A stretch of 64,000 nucleotides of DNA, from positions 372,001-436,000 of the forward strand of contig JACRBN010000025.1 of the NCBI GenBank assembly GCA_016213105.1, in the 5' to 3' direction. Every line of letters begins with the position of its first letter. Within the stretch, counting starts at the first letter, position 1. A model generated the notes under the pieces. That model was not told the origin of the DNA. It saw only the letters and a program-made list of their open reading frames with translations, and made no database searches. Shown in pieces: positions 30,872-38,340 of the stretch. The stretch is from Chloroflexota bacterium (GTDB lineage: Bacteria; Chloroflexota; Anaerolineae; Anaerolineales; Villigracilaceae). A program made the translations under genes and the position numbers.

Positions 30872-31794
30872 GGGACTTGCGTGACGATGGCGCGTTTTGC
30901 GCCCGCCTCCAGCAGCGACCTGGAGACGGCCTCCGCCAAATCGGGGGGAACCAGCGCGATCATGTTGCCGCCGCGCCCCCCGCCGCTCAACTTGGCGCCA
31001 AGCGCGCCCGCCTTGCGCGCCGCCCGCACGAGTTTATCCAGTTCGGGCGAGGAGACGGTCATCTCCTGGAGGTAGGCGTGATTCTGATCCATCAGGTCGC
31101 CCAGCATGGCGGTGTGCCCGCACTCGATGATGCGCCGCGCCATCAACGCGATCTGCCCGACCTCATCGAAGACTCTTTCCATGCGGTAGTTGTTCTTCGC
31201 GACCAGCCGCCGCACGTCCCCCACGGATTGTTTGGTGGGGGCGGGGATGCCCGTATCGCCGATGACGAGCGTGAACGGCTCACCCACCTTGACCGTCTCG
31301 ATGGGATGCCTCTTGATGAAGTACACCGGCCGCGCATAGGTGATGACGGTGTTGTCGATGCCCGAGGGCGTGCCATGATGCAGTTTCTCGATCTCGAAGG
31401 CAAAGGCGCTGACCTGTTCATCGGTCATCGTGTGGCCGAGATGGGACGAGAGCGCGCGCAGGAGCGCAACCGAAACCGCCGCCCCGGAGCCAAGCCCGGA
31501 AGCGACGGGGATGGTGGAGTTGACGCGGATGTCGAGCGGGGGAAACGGGGAAATGCCGAGGCTGAAGAACAGGTTATGAATGACGGCCGCCAGCGGATGA
31601 TCCGAGGGCAGGCTGTTCAGCTCGGCGTCCAGGTTCACGCCCGGGGCGTGGACCCAAATCCCGGGGCGGGAGGAGGCCGAGACCTCCACATCGGCATGCA
31701 CCTGCGTGACGGGCACCGCCACCGCGGGCCGCCCATACACAACGGCGTGTTCGCCAAAGAGGATGATTTTGCCGGGTGCGGAGGAGGCTGTCAT
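30868..31794 (-). CDS. mvk: Mevalonate kinase
   Basis: Phosphorylates mevalonate in the mevalonate route to isoprenoids. 308 aa. GHMP kinase motifs: APGKIILFGEHAVVYGRPAV, PVASGLGSGAAVSVALLRA (ATP loop) and KLSGGGRGGNMIAL. EIEKLHHGTPSGIDN contains the conserved Glu and catalytic Asp region. The ATG at 31794 follows the UbiA-type gene stop by 14 nt. No other mevalonate pathway gene is visible here. Confidence 0.93.
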   Translation of the reverse strand: MTASSAPGKIILFGEHAVVYGRPAVAVPVTQVHADVEVSASSRPGIWVHAPGVNLDAELNSLPSDHPLAAVIHNLFFSLGISPFPPLDIRVNSTIPVASGLGSGAAVSVALLRALSSHLGHTMTDEQVSAFAFEIEKLHHGTPSGIDNTVITYARPVYFIKRHPIETVKVGEPFTLVIGDTGIPAPTKQSVGDVRRLVAKNNYRMERVFDEVGQIALMARRIIECGHTAMLGDLMDQNHAYLQEMTVSSPELDKLVRAARKAGALGAKLSGGGRGGNMIALVPPDLAEAVSRSLLEAGAKRAIVTQVP

Positions 31795-31808
31795 GTTGTC
31801 AAATTGTT

Positions 31809-32681
31809 TTACGAGAAAAGATAGAAGATCAAAAGCACGGTGATTGCCCACATGCCCATGGCGATCTGGAAGGGACGGTCGGTAAGCAGAACCTCCTCGG
31901 GCGCGCCGCCCTCCTGCTTGACCTGCACGAGGTACAGGTAGCGGAAGATGGTGTAAACCACGAAGGGGATGGTCAGCATCATGCTGTGATTTTCGGGAAC
32001 GTTGGGGGCCGAGAAGGTGTAGAGCGAGTAGGCCACGATGGTAGTGCCCGAGACGATCATGATGTACTGATCGAGCAGGGGCAGGGTGTAGCCTTCGAGC
32101 ACTTTGCGGTGTGAGCCCGCGCCCTTGGCCAGCAGGGAAAGTTCGGCGCGGCGTTTGCCGAAGCCCAGGAAGAGCGAGAGCAGGGTCATGACCACGTACA
32201 GCCAGGGCGAGAAGCGCTCCACGTGGATGAGCGTGACGCCCGCGCCGACACGCAGCACGAAGCCCGAGGCGATGATCAGCACGTCCACGATGGGCACGTG
32301 CTTGAGCCACTTCGAGTAGGCCAGGTTGATGAGGAAGTACAGGCTGAGCACGCCCGCGAAGGCCGGGGAAAGCAGGTAGCCCAGGCCGACCGAAGTGAGC
32401 ACGAGCAGGAAGCCCGCCGCCCAGGCCGCGTTCACGGGCAGTTTGCCCGAGGGGATGGGACGGTTCCTTTTCTCGGGGTGCTGGCGGTCGGCTTCGATGT
32501 CGGCCAGGTCGTTGAATATGTAGACCGAGGAGGAGATCAGGCAGAAGAGCGCGAAACCGCCCAGGGTGCGCAGGAAGGAATCCAGGACAAATAGCTGTTT
32601 ATCGAAGACCAGCGCGGCAAAGATGAAAATGTTCTTCGGCCACTGGCGCGGCCGCATGGTTTTGAGAAGGGCTTTAAACAT
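31809..32681 (-). CDS. UbiA-family phosphoribosyltransferase (decaprenyl-phosphate phosphoribosyltransferase-like)
   Basis: 290-aa integral membrane prenyltransferase-fold enzyme. The aspartate-rich motifs NDLADIEADRQHPEKRNRP and GFVLRVGAGVTL, with the SGKLPV segment after the first motif, match the UbiA branch that joins 5-phosphoribosyl diphosphate to decaprenyl phosphate (first step to DPA, an arabinose donor), and this is a better fit than quinone-type UbiA. About nine TM helices. It is followed by mevalonate kinase, so both may serve isoprenoid-linked envelope sugars. Confidence 0.85.
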   Translation of the reverse strand: MFKALLKTMRPRQWPKNIFIFAALVFDKQLFVLDSFLRTLGGFALFCLISSSVYIFNDLADIEADRQHPEKRNRPIPSGKLPVNAAWAAGFLLVLTSVGLGYLLSPAFAGVLSLYFLINLAYSKWLKHVPIVDVLIIASGFVLRVGAGVTLIHVERFSPWLYVVMTLLSLFLGFGKRRAELSLLAKGAGSHRKVLEGYTLPLLDQYIMIVSGTTIVAYSLYTFSAPNVPENHSMMLTIPFVVYTIFRYLYLVQVKQEGGAPEEVLLTDRPFQIAMGMWAITVLLIFYLFS

Positions 32682-32755
32682 GGGGCTATTTTACCTGTAA
32701 TTACAGGCCGCGGAGTTTACTGGATTGTCGATTTTGAAATTGGCGGGGATGCAAC

Positions 32756-33376
32756 CTATTCCACCCGTTGAGCGGAATCCGCTTTGAGCCTCTCGATGAT
32801 CTGCAAAAAGACCTCGTATGGCTGCGCGCCGACCACAGCATAACGATTGTTCATCACGTAGGTTGGCACGCCCTGCACGCCGATGCGCTGGGCCTCGTTC
32901 ACCTGCGCCTGGATGAGAGCCGTGTATTTTCCGTTTTCGACTTCGGCCTGCATCTCGTCGGCATCCAGGCCTGCCTCGCGGGCGGCCTGGCGCAGAACGT
33001 CCCAATGGCTGATATCCAGGCCTTCGGCGTAAACGCTCTGGAAGACGGCGTGATGGAATTCGAGCAGTTTGCCGTGTTCGCGCGCGTACTCGGTGGCTTC
33101 GTGCGCAAGGCGCGTGTTGTAGATGCGCTCCGTGGACTTGAACTTCAATCCGTTCGCAGCGGACATCCGGGCCAGGCGTTCCTCCGAGCCGTTGATGCGC
33201 GCCTTCTTAATATAATCAGGCAGTTCCATCCCTTCGGGCGGCGTATCGGGACGCAAATAGTACGGCCGCCAGTCGACAGCCACGTTATATTCCGCTTGCA
33301 ACCTTGCGACCACACCCTGGCCGACATAGCACCAGGGTCAGATGTAATCGGAGAAAATCGTCAGGGTGTATTCCAT
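32756..33376 (-). CDS. DsbA/FrnE-like thioredoxin-fold oxidoreductase, probable selenoprotein (Sec at residue 13)
   Basis: Thiol/selenol oxidoreductase of the DsbA superfamily, 206 aa. From ATG 33376 the frame reads MEYTLTIFSDYI, then TGA (33338-33340), then PWCYVGQGVV and onward without another stop to 32756. The family motif here is CPWC, so the TGA stands exactly at the catalytic first Cys, giving UPWC. The rest is intact: cis-Pro loop GVPTYVMNN and helical region with RMSAANGLKFKSTE. Two alternative hairpins lie immediately after the UGA. A reading that begins at GTG 33313 lacks the redox motif and is probably a misannotation. Nonsense mutation or sequencing error remains possible. Confidence 0.75.
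33307..33340 (-). promoter_or_regulatory. Candidate bacterial SECIS element after the UGA
   Basis: Hairpin A: CGGCCA pairs with UGGUCG (one G-U) around a GGGUG loop that starts 21 nt after the UGA, with G at the first loop positions, as in bacterial SECIS models. Hairpin B: CCCUGG directly after UGA pairs with CCAGGG around an 11-nt loop. A and B exclude each other. Confidence 0.55.
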
Positions 33377-33390
33377 GGAAGCCTTATTGC

Positions 33391-33411
33391 GGAATGCAGA
33401 CTTCAGTCTGC
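33391..33411. repeat. Short palindrome of the GGAATGC(A/G)GACTT family
   Basis: GCAGACT and AGTCTGC flank a TC spacer, next to GGAAT and TTCC. A longer, perfect relative is at 60594-60619. It sits between the VOC and selenoprotein genes. Confidence 0.5.
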
Positions 33412-33450
33412 TTTTCCGCTGACTGAAATCCGCGCTCCGTCATTGGAGAA

Positions 33451-34371
33451 TCAAGCGGGGCGCAAAGAAAGCATCACGCCGTTTTGGGACGGGTCGTGCA
33501 CGAGCAGGCCATTGTCCGTCTGGTTGGAGGGAATCCCAGCCGCGTCGACGCGGGCGATGACCTCGTCCAGCGCGGATTGGGTCGGCAGTTCCACACTGAA
33601 ATAGCGCAGGCCGACGGCATCCGGTGGAGGCGACGAGGCGCCCTCGCCCTGCCAGGTATTCAGGCCGATGTGGTGGTGGTATCCGCCCGCCGAAACGAAG
33701 GCCATGCGGAATTCGTCCACCACGCCCATCACGTCAAAGCCGAGCACGCCGTGATAAAAGTCCACGGCCTCGTGCAGGTCGCGGACGTGCAGGTGCATGT
33801 GGCCGATGCGCGTCTCGGGCGGGACTGTGGCGTCGAGTTTATCGTTCTCCTTAAGATGGCTGAAGAGGGCGTCCACGTCCAATGGCTCGCGGCCGTTGCT
33901 GAGACTGCCGTCCGCGCGGCGCGTGATGTATCGACCATCCTGGAGCGACCAACTGCCGTCCTCGGGCGACTCGGCGTACAGCTCGATGCCGTTGCCTTCC
34001 AGGTCTTCGAGGTAGGTGGTCTTGGTCATGATGTGGTCGGTCGGCGAGTTGGGATACTTCAGCACGAACAGGCGCGCCAGGGCGCGGGCCAGTTCACGCT
34101 GGCTGGGAAACAACGTGGCGAAGTGATACAGTCCCGTCACGCGGCGGTAACGTTTGAAGCCGGGTTGTTCGACCAGACGCACGATCTCGGTGGTTTCCGA
34201 GCCGAGCGTGGCCGTGTTCGCATCGCGGCGATGCAGGACGAATCCAAGCGCCTGCTGGTAGAAGGCGATCCCGTTCTCGAGACTGGCCACGGTCAGCGAA
34301 ACGTGACCGATACGGGTCGCGGGGTGGATGGAAAATTCGGTTTGGGTTTGCGTTTGTTTTTGAGTGTTCAT
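33451..34371 (-). CDS. Two-domain VOC protein, extradiol (catechol 2,3-) dioxygenase type
   Basis: 306 aa with two glyoxalase/VOC domains. The first (about 20-150) starts RIGHVSLTVASLENGIAFY, the second (about 185-300) starts RIGHMHLHVRDLHEAVDFY. Possible metal ligands are His in IGHMHLHV, the HHHIGLNTW stretch and Glu in YFSVELP. The layout resembles CatE-like dioxygenases, which cleave aromatic rings or isomerise small molecules. The 5' region (34372-34632) contains an element shared with the tetR/F420-reductase region (34480-34495), so TetR may control it. Confidence 0.8.
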   Translation of the reverse strand: MNTQKQTQTQTEFSIHPATRIGHVSLTVASLENGIAFYQQALGFVLHRRDANTATLGSETTEIVRLVEQPGFKRYRRVTGLYHFATLFPSQRELARALARLFVLKYPNSPTDHIMTKTTYLEDLEGNGIELYAESPEDGSWSLQDGRYITRRADGSLSNGREPLDVDALFSHLKENDKLDATVPPETRIGHMHLHVRDLHEAVDFYHGVLGFDVMGVVDEFRMAFVSAGGYHHHIGLNTWQGEGASSPPPDAVGLRYFSVELPTQSALDEVIARVDAAGIPSNQTDNGLLVHDPSQNGVMLSLRPA

Positions 34372-34479
34372 ATTGAAGGCCTTTCGAGCACAACTTGGAC
34401 AACAGGTCGTTCCTTTCGCTTACATGCGGTCAACTTTACATTTTTCGATGTCCAGCGTCAACCACCAAGAAGCGACATT

Positions 34480-34495
34480 TGTAGGATAAGCGACA
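34480..34495. promoter_or_regulatory. Candidate TetR operator upstream of the VOC gene
   Basis: TGTAGGATAAGCGACA, imperfect inverted repeat (TGTCG/CGACA type). It closely matches TGTCGGATAAGCGACA at 40658. The shared block also includes GTCAACCACCAA upstream (34457-34468 and 40635-40646), so the similarity extends to about 38 bp. Confidence 0.55.
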
Positions 34496-34632
34496 AAATA
34501 ACGAAAATGTTGCCCACCCTTACGCTTCTTATCGTGTCGTTCGTGTACAGAATCATGGCAACTCTCAAAGCGCCATTAAATACAGCCCCACCTGGGAGTA
34601 AAATAGTGTAAATTTTACACAACCAGGACTTT

Positions 34633-35649
34633 ATGAAGAATTTCGATCCGCATTATAACGACATGCCCAAGACCGAACTCCACGTCCACCTGGAGGGCGC
34701 CATCCGCACGCAGACCATCCTCGACGTGGCGCGCCAGCACAATCTGAGCCTGCCCACGTACGATTTGGCCGAATTGAACAAATACGTGAAGGTCTACGAA
34801 CAGATGCAGAGCTTGGACGCGGTGCTGGAGGCCTTCGGCATCTTCCAGCAGAGCATCACCTCCCCTGAGATAGTCGAACGCATCGCCTGGGAATTGTTCG
34901 AGGATGCCGCCCGCCAGAACATCAAACTCTTCGAGGTGCGCTTCTCGCCCGATTGGGCCTTCCACGGTCACAACCTGGACTGGGACGCCTGCCTCGACGG
35001 CCTGCTGCGCGCGAAGGAACGCGCCGAACGCGAGTTCGACATGGCCATCGGCTACATCGCCATCACCTCGCGTGGCATGGGCGTGGACTCCTGCACCCGC
35101 ACCGTGGATTGGGCCATCCGCCACCGCGGGCACTTCGTCGCCGTCGACCTGGCCGACAGCGAGACCAAATACCCGATCAGGGATTTCGCCAGGCCGATCC
35201 TCAAGGCGCGCGAGGCGGGACTGAAGGTCACCATCCACTCGGGCGAGGACACCCCCGCCGCCTTCGTGGTGGATACGATCCACACGGTCAACCCCGACCG
35301 CATCGGGCACGGCATCCACATCATTGAGGATCCGCGCGCCGTCGATCTGGTCAGGGAGCGCGGCATCACGCTGGAGGTCAACCCGTGGAGCAATTACCTG
35401 ACCAGCGCCGTGCCGACCATCGAAGCACATCCGCTCAAGCAATTGTTCGACCTGGGCGTGCGCGTCACCATCAACTCGGACGACCCCGAGGTGCTTGAAA
35501 CCAATGTCAACAACGAGTACCGCATCGCGCACGAGATCCTCGGCATGAGCCTGGAGGATATCGCTGCGTGTAATCGTTATGCGTTCGAGGCCTCGTTCAT
35601 TCCCGAGGCACAGAAACAGCGCATCTGGGACAAGTACTTTTCCGCCTGA
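34633..35649 (+). CDS. Adenosine deaminase family protein (second copy)
   Basis: Second purine-deaminase homologue of the window, 338 aa. Motifs: TELHVHLEGAIRTQT, TIHSGEDTP (catalytic Glu), IGHGIHI and TINSDDPEVLETN. It differs from the copy at 10008 (HRHLEGSLR, HAGEWG, TNTDDPSVS), so it is a paralogue rather than a recent duplicate. RBS AGGA upstream of ATG 34633. The two copies may have different substrates, such as adenosine and adenine or a modified purine. Confidence 0.87.
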   Translation: MKNFDPHYNDMPKTELHVHLEGAIRTQTILDVARQHNLSLPTYDLAELNKYVKVYEQMQSLDAVLEAFGIFQQSITSPEIVERIAWELFEDAARQNIKLFEVRFSPDWAFHGHNLDWDACLDGLLRAKERAEREFDMAIGYIAITSRGMGVDSCTRTVDWAIRHRGHFVAVDLADSETKYPIRDFARPILKAREAGLKVTIHSGEDTPAAFVVDTIHTVNPDRIGHGIHIIEDPRAVDLVRERGITLEVNPWSNYLTSAVPTIEAHPLKQLFDLGVRVTINSDDPEVLETNVNNEYRIAHEILGMSLEDIAACNRYAFEASFIPEAQKQRIWDKYFSA

Positions 35650-35811
35650 CTTCGCGCAAAAATGCAAGTGACAGTCACCTGATTGCCCGCCCCGAAATTA
35701 ATCTTTCGCGGGCGGGTTGGCGTTTAATCGGCCTTAAACGCGGGTTTTGGGCCGTTTTCAGGCCGTGAATGAGAGCCGCATAATAGTTTGTTTAGTCTTG
35801 CCATTTTGCCA
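35650..35811. other. Intergenic region after the second deaminase gene
   Basis: Contains an inverted repeat GCCCGC...GCGGGC around 35683-35718, with an A/T-rich loop, and a short AGTGACAGTCAC palindrome. No gene seen. The larger hairpin may end transcription of the deaminase. Confidence 0.4.
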
Positions 35812-35841
35812 TTGAAATTCCGGCCGTGGACTCGGTATACT
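35812..35841 (+). promoter_or_regulatory. Promoter of the eRF1-like small protein gene
   Basis: TTGAAA (35812-35817) and TATACT (35836-35841), 18-nt spacer, 41 nt before the ATG. Confidence 0.6.
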
Positions 35842-35882
35842 GGATGTGCAAGCTGCAGCAGCCAACCCAGAAAGGAGAACCC

Positions 35883-36287
35883 ATGGCAAGTCATATCGGT
35901 ATCTGGATCGACCGCAAGCAGGCAGTAATGGTCATTCTCAACGAGCAGGGGGAGCAGATCAGGCGGCTGGTATCGGGGGTAAGCAAACGTGTCGCGGTGC
36001 GCGGGAAGACGCGTTCGAAGAACCCCAACGGAACGCAGCCCCTGCCCGCCGAGGATAGAAAGGACAGGCAGTTCATCGAAAGACTCAACCAATATTACGA
36101 AACAGTCAGCGCCTCCCTGCGCGATGCAGCCTCCGTGTTCATCTTCGGCCCGGGCGAAGCCAAGGTGGAACTGGAGCGGAAACTGGCCCGTGAGAAGGCC
36201 TCCCCGCCCATTGCCGCGGTCGAGGCCGCGGACAAGATGACCGACCGGCAGATCGCCGCCAAGGTTCGGAAATTCTTCAATCCATGA
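35883..36287 (+). CDS. Small eRF1-domain-like protein (BaeRF-type)
   Basis: 134 aa with RBS AAAGGAG. MASHIGIWIDRKQAVMV at the N-terminus, then ETVSASLRDAASVFIFGPGEAKVELERKL, is the pattern of short bacterial proteins related to the N-terminal fold of eRF1/Vms1-like factors. They may act on stalled ribosomes or peptidyl-tRNA, but the bacterial role is poorly defined. It has its own promoter and terminator. Confidence 0.55.
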   Translation: MASHIGIWIDRKQAVMVILNEQGEQIRRLVSGVSKRVAVRGKTRSKNPNGTQPLPAEDRKDRQFIERLNQYYETVSASLRDAASVFIFGPGEAKVELERKLAREKASPPIAAVEAADKMTDRQIAAKVRKFFNP

Positions 36288-36294
36288 GTTTCAG

Positions 36295-36325
36295 ATCGGC
36301 TCCCTTGCGGGAGCCGATTTTTTTT
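36295..36325 (+). terminator. Rho-independent terminator
   Basis: A 10-bp stem (ATCGGCTCCC with GGGAGCCGAT, TTGC loop) runs directly into eight T. Confidence 0.9.
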
Positions 36326-36351
36326 GTGCGCACACACCTTGTCGGGCATAT

Positions 36352-36424
36352 ATAATACCCACGGTCACAAATTGCGCTTTCCCCGCTTTAGATAAGCGCA
36401 ATTTGTGACTGCGCTGGGTATAAT
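36352..36424. repeat. Long hairpin repeat, family A copy 1
   Basis: A perfect 16-bp stem (GTCACAAATTGCGCTT at 36364-36379 with its complement at 36394-36409) lies inside outer arms ATACCCA (36355-36361) and TGGGTAT (36415-36421). A second, diverged copy is at 49096-49162. The right outer arm supplies the TATAAT of the Nudix gene promoter. Confidence 0.75.
36419..36424 (+). promoter_or_regulatory. -10 box of the Nudix gene, leaderless
   Basis: TATAAT is followed by exactly six bases (CAGCGC) and then the ATG, so the mRNA should begin at or next to the start codon. Confidence 0.6.
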
Positions 36425-36430
36425 CAGCGC

Positions 36431-36856
36431 ATGCGCGCAAAATTCCCAACCACAGTTCATCTATTCTTCTTTCGCGGCGACGAGATCCTGTTGCTGCGCC
36501 GCTTCAACACAGGCTATCGCGACGGCGAATACAGCGTTCCCGCCGGGCACCTCGACGGGGGCGAGACTGTCATGGCCGCCGCCGCCCGCGAGGCAGGTGA
36601 GGAGGTCGGGGTGCGGATCGATCCGTCGGCATTGAGTTTCTCCAGCGTGATGCACCGCAACGAGGGCGAGGAACGCATCGACTTCTTCGTCCACGTCCGC
36701 GCCTGGGAGGGGGAGCTTTTCAACGCCGAGCCTGACAAATGCGACGAACTGCGCTGGACACACGTCGACGCCCTGCCCCCAAACATCATCCCGTACGTGC
36801 GGCGCGCCATCGAGAACCACCAGGGCGGAGTCCGCTTCGACGAGTTCGGGTGGTGA
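36431..36856 (+). CDS. Nudix hydrolase
   Basis: 141 aa. The Nudix box G-x5-E-x7-REUxEExGU is complete: GHLDGGETVMAAAAREAGEEVGV read as GHLDGGE, then REAGEEVGV. MHRNEGEERIDFFVHV follows. It hydrolyses a nucleoside diphosphate linked to another group; the substrate is unknown. No RBS; transcription starts at the ATG (see 36419). The promoter lies in a dispersed hairpin repeat. Confidence 0.9.
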   Translation: MRAKFPTTVHLFFFRGDEILLLRRFNTGYRDGEYSVPAGHLDGGETVMAAAAREAGEEVGVRIDPSALSFSSVMHRNEGEERIDFFVHVRAWEGELFNAEPDKCDELRWTHVDALPPNIIPYVRRAIENHQGGVRFDEFGW

Positions 36857-36935
36857 TGACGGGATAAGAACAATGAACCACTGACAGGCCTGGGGAAATC
36901 CCTATACTGTGTTCATTCCTGACAGGAGATTTCTT

Positions 36936-37337
36936 ATGAGCACAGACTTTTGGCTTGGCTCCAGCATGTTCATGACAGCTGGCATCGTGTGTCTCTCCCT
37001 GCTTTGCACAGTCATCATCACGGTCGCTTCGATTGGCATCCCCATCTGGTGGATGCGGAATAATCAGAAACGCGCACAGGAACTGATGGTCACCGGCACC
37101 CGGGGCGAGGCCACGGTCCTGGCCTTGCAGGACACGGGCATGTTCATCAACAACAATCCGCGCGTCAGCATGCTGCTCGAAATCCGTGTGGCGCACCTGG
37201 CTCCCTACCAAATTCAGAAGGTTGCCACGCTGCCGCTCATCCGCCTCTCGCAGGTTCAGGTCGGTTCGGTCGTGCCTGTGATGGTCGACCTGTCCAATCC
37301 CACCCATCCAGACAAGGTCGGGTTGCTGCTTCGATAA
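36936..37337 (+). CDS. Small membrane protein of unknown function
   Basis: 133 aa from ATG 36936 (ACAGGAGA upstream; TATACT box near 36903). Long TM helix at about residues 10-35 (FMTAGIVCLSLLCTVIITVA), then a soluble beta-rich domain with GTRGEATVLALQDTGMFINNN and PVMVDLSNPTHPDKV, a layout similar to DUF3592-type proteins. Function unknown. Confidence 0.6.
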   Translation: MSTDFWLGSSMFMTAGIVCLSLLCTVIITVASIGIPIWWMRNNQKRAQELMVTGTRGEATVLALQDTGMFINNNPRVSMLLEIRVAHLAPYQIQKVATLPLIRLSQVQVGSVVPVMVDLSNPTHPDKVGLLLR

Positions 37338-37353
37338 TGTGGGTTGTCAGGCC

Positions 37354-37398
37354 GTCCTTCGACTGCGCCGCAAAAAATGCGCGGCTCCATTCAGGATG
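37354..37398 (-). repeat. Dispersed REP-like palindrome, copy 2
   Basis: On the minus strand it reads CCTGAATGGAGCCGCG, then a short spacer, then GCGGCGCAGTCGAAGG. It matches the element at 16953-16994 in the conserved outer and inner arms. Confidence 0.7.
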
Positions 37399-37474
37399 CA
37401 TCCATCCGTCGGAAACCCCGGCGGATTTTTTATCCACAGTTGCCCTCCGCCGCAAAACGGGGTAACATCACGGC

Positions 37475-38281
37475 ATGATCGATCTTGCCAACGCGCGCTT
37501 TGCATTTTTGGATTTGGAAACGACCGGCCTCTCGCCTTGGTTCGGTGACCGCATTTGTGAGGTGGGGATTGTCATCACCGAAGGGCGGCGAATCAGGCGC
37601 ACCTACCAGACCCTGGTCAACCCCCAGCGGGAGTTGTCCTTCGGGGCGGCCAGCACCAACGGCCTCTCGGACCGGGAACTGGCCTCCGCACCCCTGTTCC
37701 CTGCCGTGGCCGACGAGGTGGAATCCCACCTGCGGGATGCGGTGGTAGTCTGCCACAATGCCCAGTTCGACCTGCAATTCCTCGATAACGAATTCCGCCG
37801 CATGGGGCGCGAGATCCAGATCCCCAACCTGGTGGATTCCCTGCACCTGGCGCGCACCTGGTTCGAGTTCCCGTCCAACACCCTGGCCGCCATCGCCGAA
37901 GCCCTGCAGGTCAAGCGCGATCAGGAACACCGCGCCCTCGTGGACGCCATGACCCTGCGCAGCATCTTCTTCCAGATGATGGACGCGCTCAAACACGAAA
38001 AACGCCCGCTGGATGAATACATCGGCATCTACAACTCGCCCGTCTGGCCGAACGACGGCATCCAACTGCCCACCGAGTTGGGCGAAGCCATCTACAGCGG
38101 ACGCCGCATCCACATCACCTACATGGATGGCGACGGCGAACGCAGCGAGCGCTGGGTCACGCCCAAGCAGGTCATGGGCCTGTCCGATTACATCTACCTG
38201 CTGGGGTTCTGCCACCTGCGCAACGCCGAGCGCAGCTTCCGCCTCGACCGCATCGTGGCGGTGCGCGTGGAAGAAAAGTAG
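37475..38281 (+). CDS. DEDDh exonuclease fused to a WYL-like domain
   Basis: 268 aa. The N-terminal exonuclease (1-175) is of the DNA polymerase III epsilon type: FAFLDLETTGLSP, CHNAQFDLQFLDNEF and HRALVDA carry the four acidic residues and the His. The C-terminal part (about 195-268) ends in RIHITYMDGDGERSERWVTP and GLSDYIYLLGFCHLRNAERSFRLDRI, the pattern of WYL domains that bind nucleic acid or ligands. The fusion is unusual and could make the nuclease responsive to a signal. A weak TAACAT box six bases before the ATG suggests another leaderless start. Confidence 0.82.
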   Translation: MIDLANARFAFLDLETTGLSPWFGDRICEVGIVITEGRRIRRTYQTLVNPQRELSFGAASTNGLSDRELASAPLFPAVADEVESHLRDAVVVCHNAQFDLQFLDNEFRRMGREIQIPNLVDSLHLARTWFEFPSNTLAAIAEALQVKRDQEHRALVDAMTLRSIFFQMMDALKHEKRPLDEYIGIYNSPVWPNDGIQLPTELGEAIYSGRRIHITYMDGDGERSERWVTPKQVMGLSDYIYLLGFCHLRNAERSFRLDRIVAVRVEEK

Positions 38282-38297
38282 CCGCCCTCCAATCAAA

Positions 38298-38327
38298 CCG
38301 CCCGCAGAAAATTGCGGGCGGCTTTTT
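38298..38327 (+). terminator. Terminator of the exonuclease gene
   Basis: CCGCCCGCA (38298-38306) pairs with TGCGGGCGG (38313-38321), followed by CTTTTTG. Confidence 0.85.
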
Positions 38328-38340
38328 GTTTCCCGTGCTG

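Noticed and set aside
30263-31075. Possible CRISPR or toxin-antitoxin locus around the P-loop kinase
   Set aside because: No repeat array and no antitoxin-like small gene next to it. The kinase resembles zeta only in general kinase motifs.
30868-32310. 480-residue reading for mevalonate kinase extending into the UbiA gene
   Set aside because: The extra N-terminal part is out-of-frame UbiA sequence. MTASSAPGKIILFGEH at 31794 is the natural mevalonate kinase start.
32756-33313. Annotating the DsbA-like gene from GTG 33313 as a complete protein
   Set aside because: This start lies inside the thioredoxin fold and omits the first strand and active site. The ATG at 33376 gives the full fold with only the UGA in between.
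36288-36430. Hairpin at 36352 as a simple terminator
   Set aside because: A true terminator with T8 is already at 36295. The 16-bp stem has no T-run, has outer arms and a second copy at 49096, so it is a repeat.
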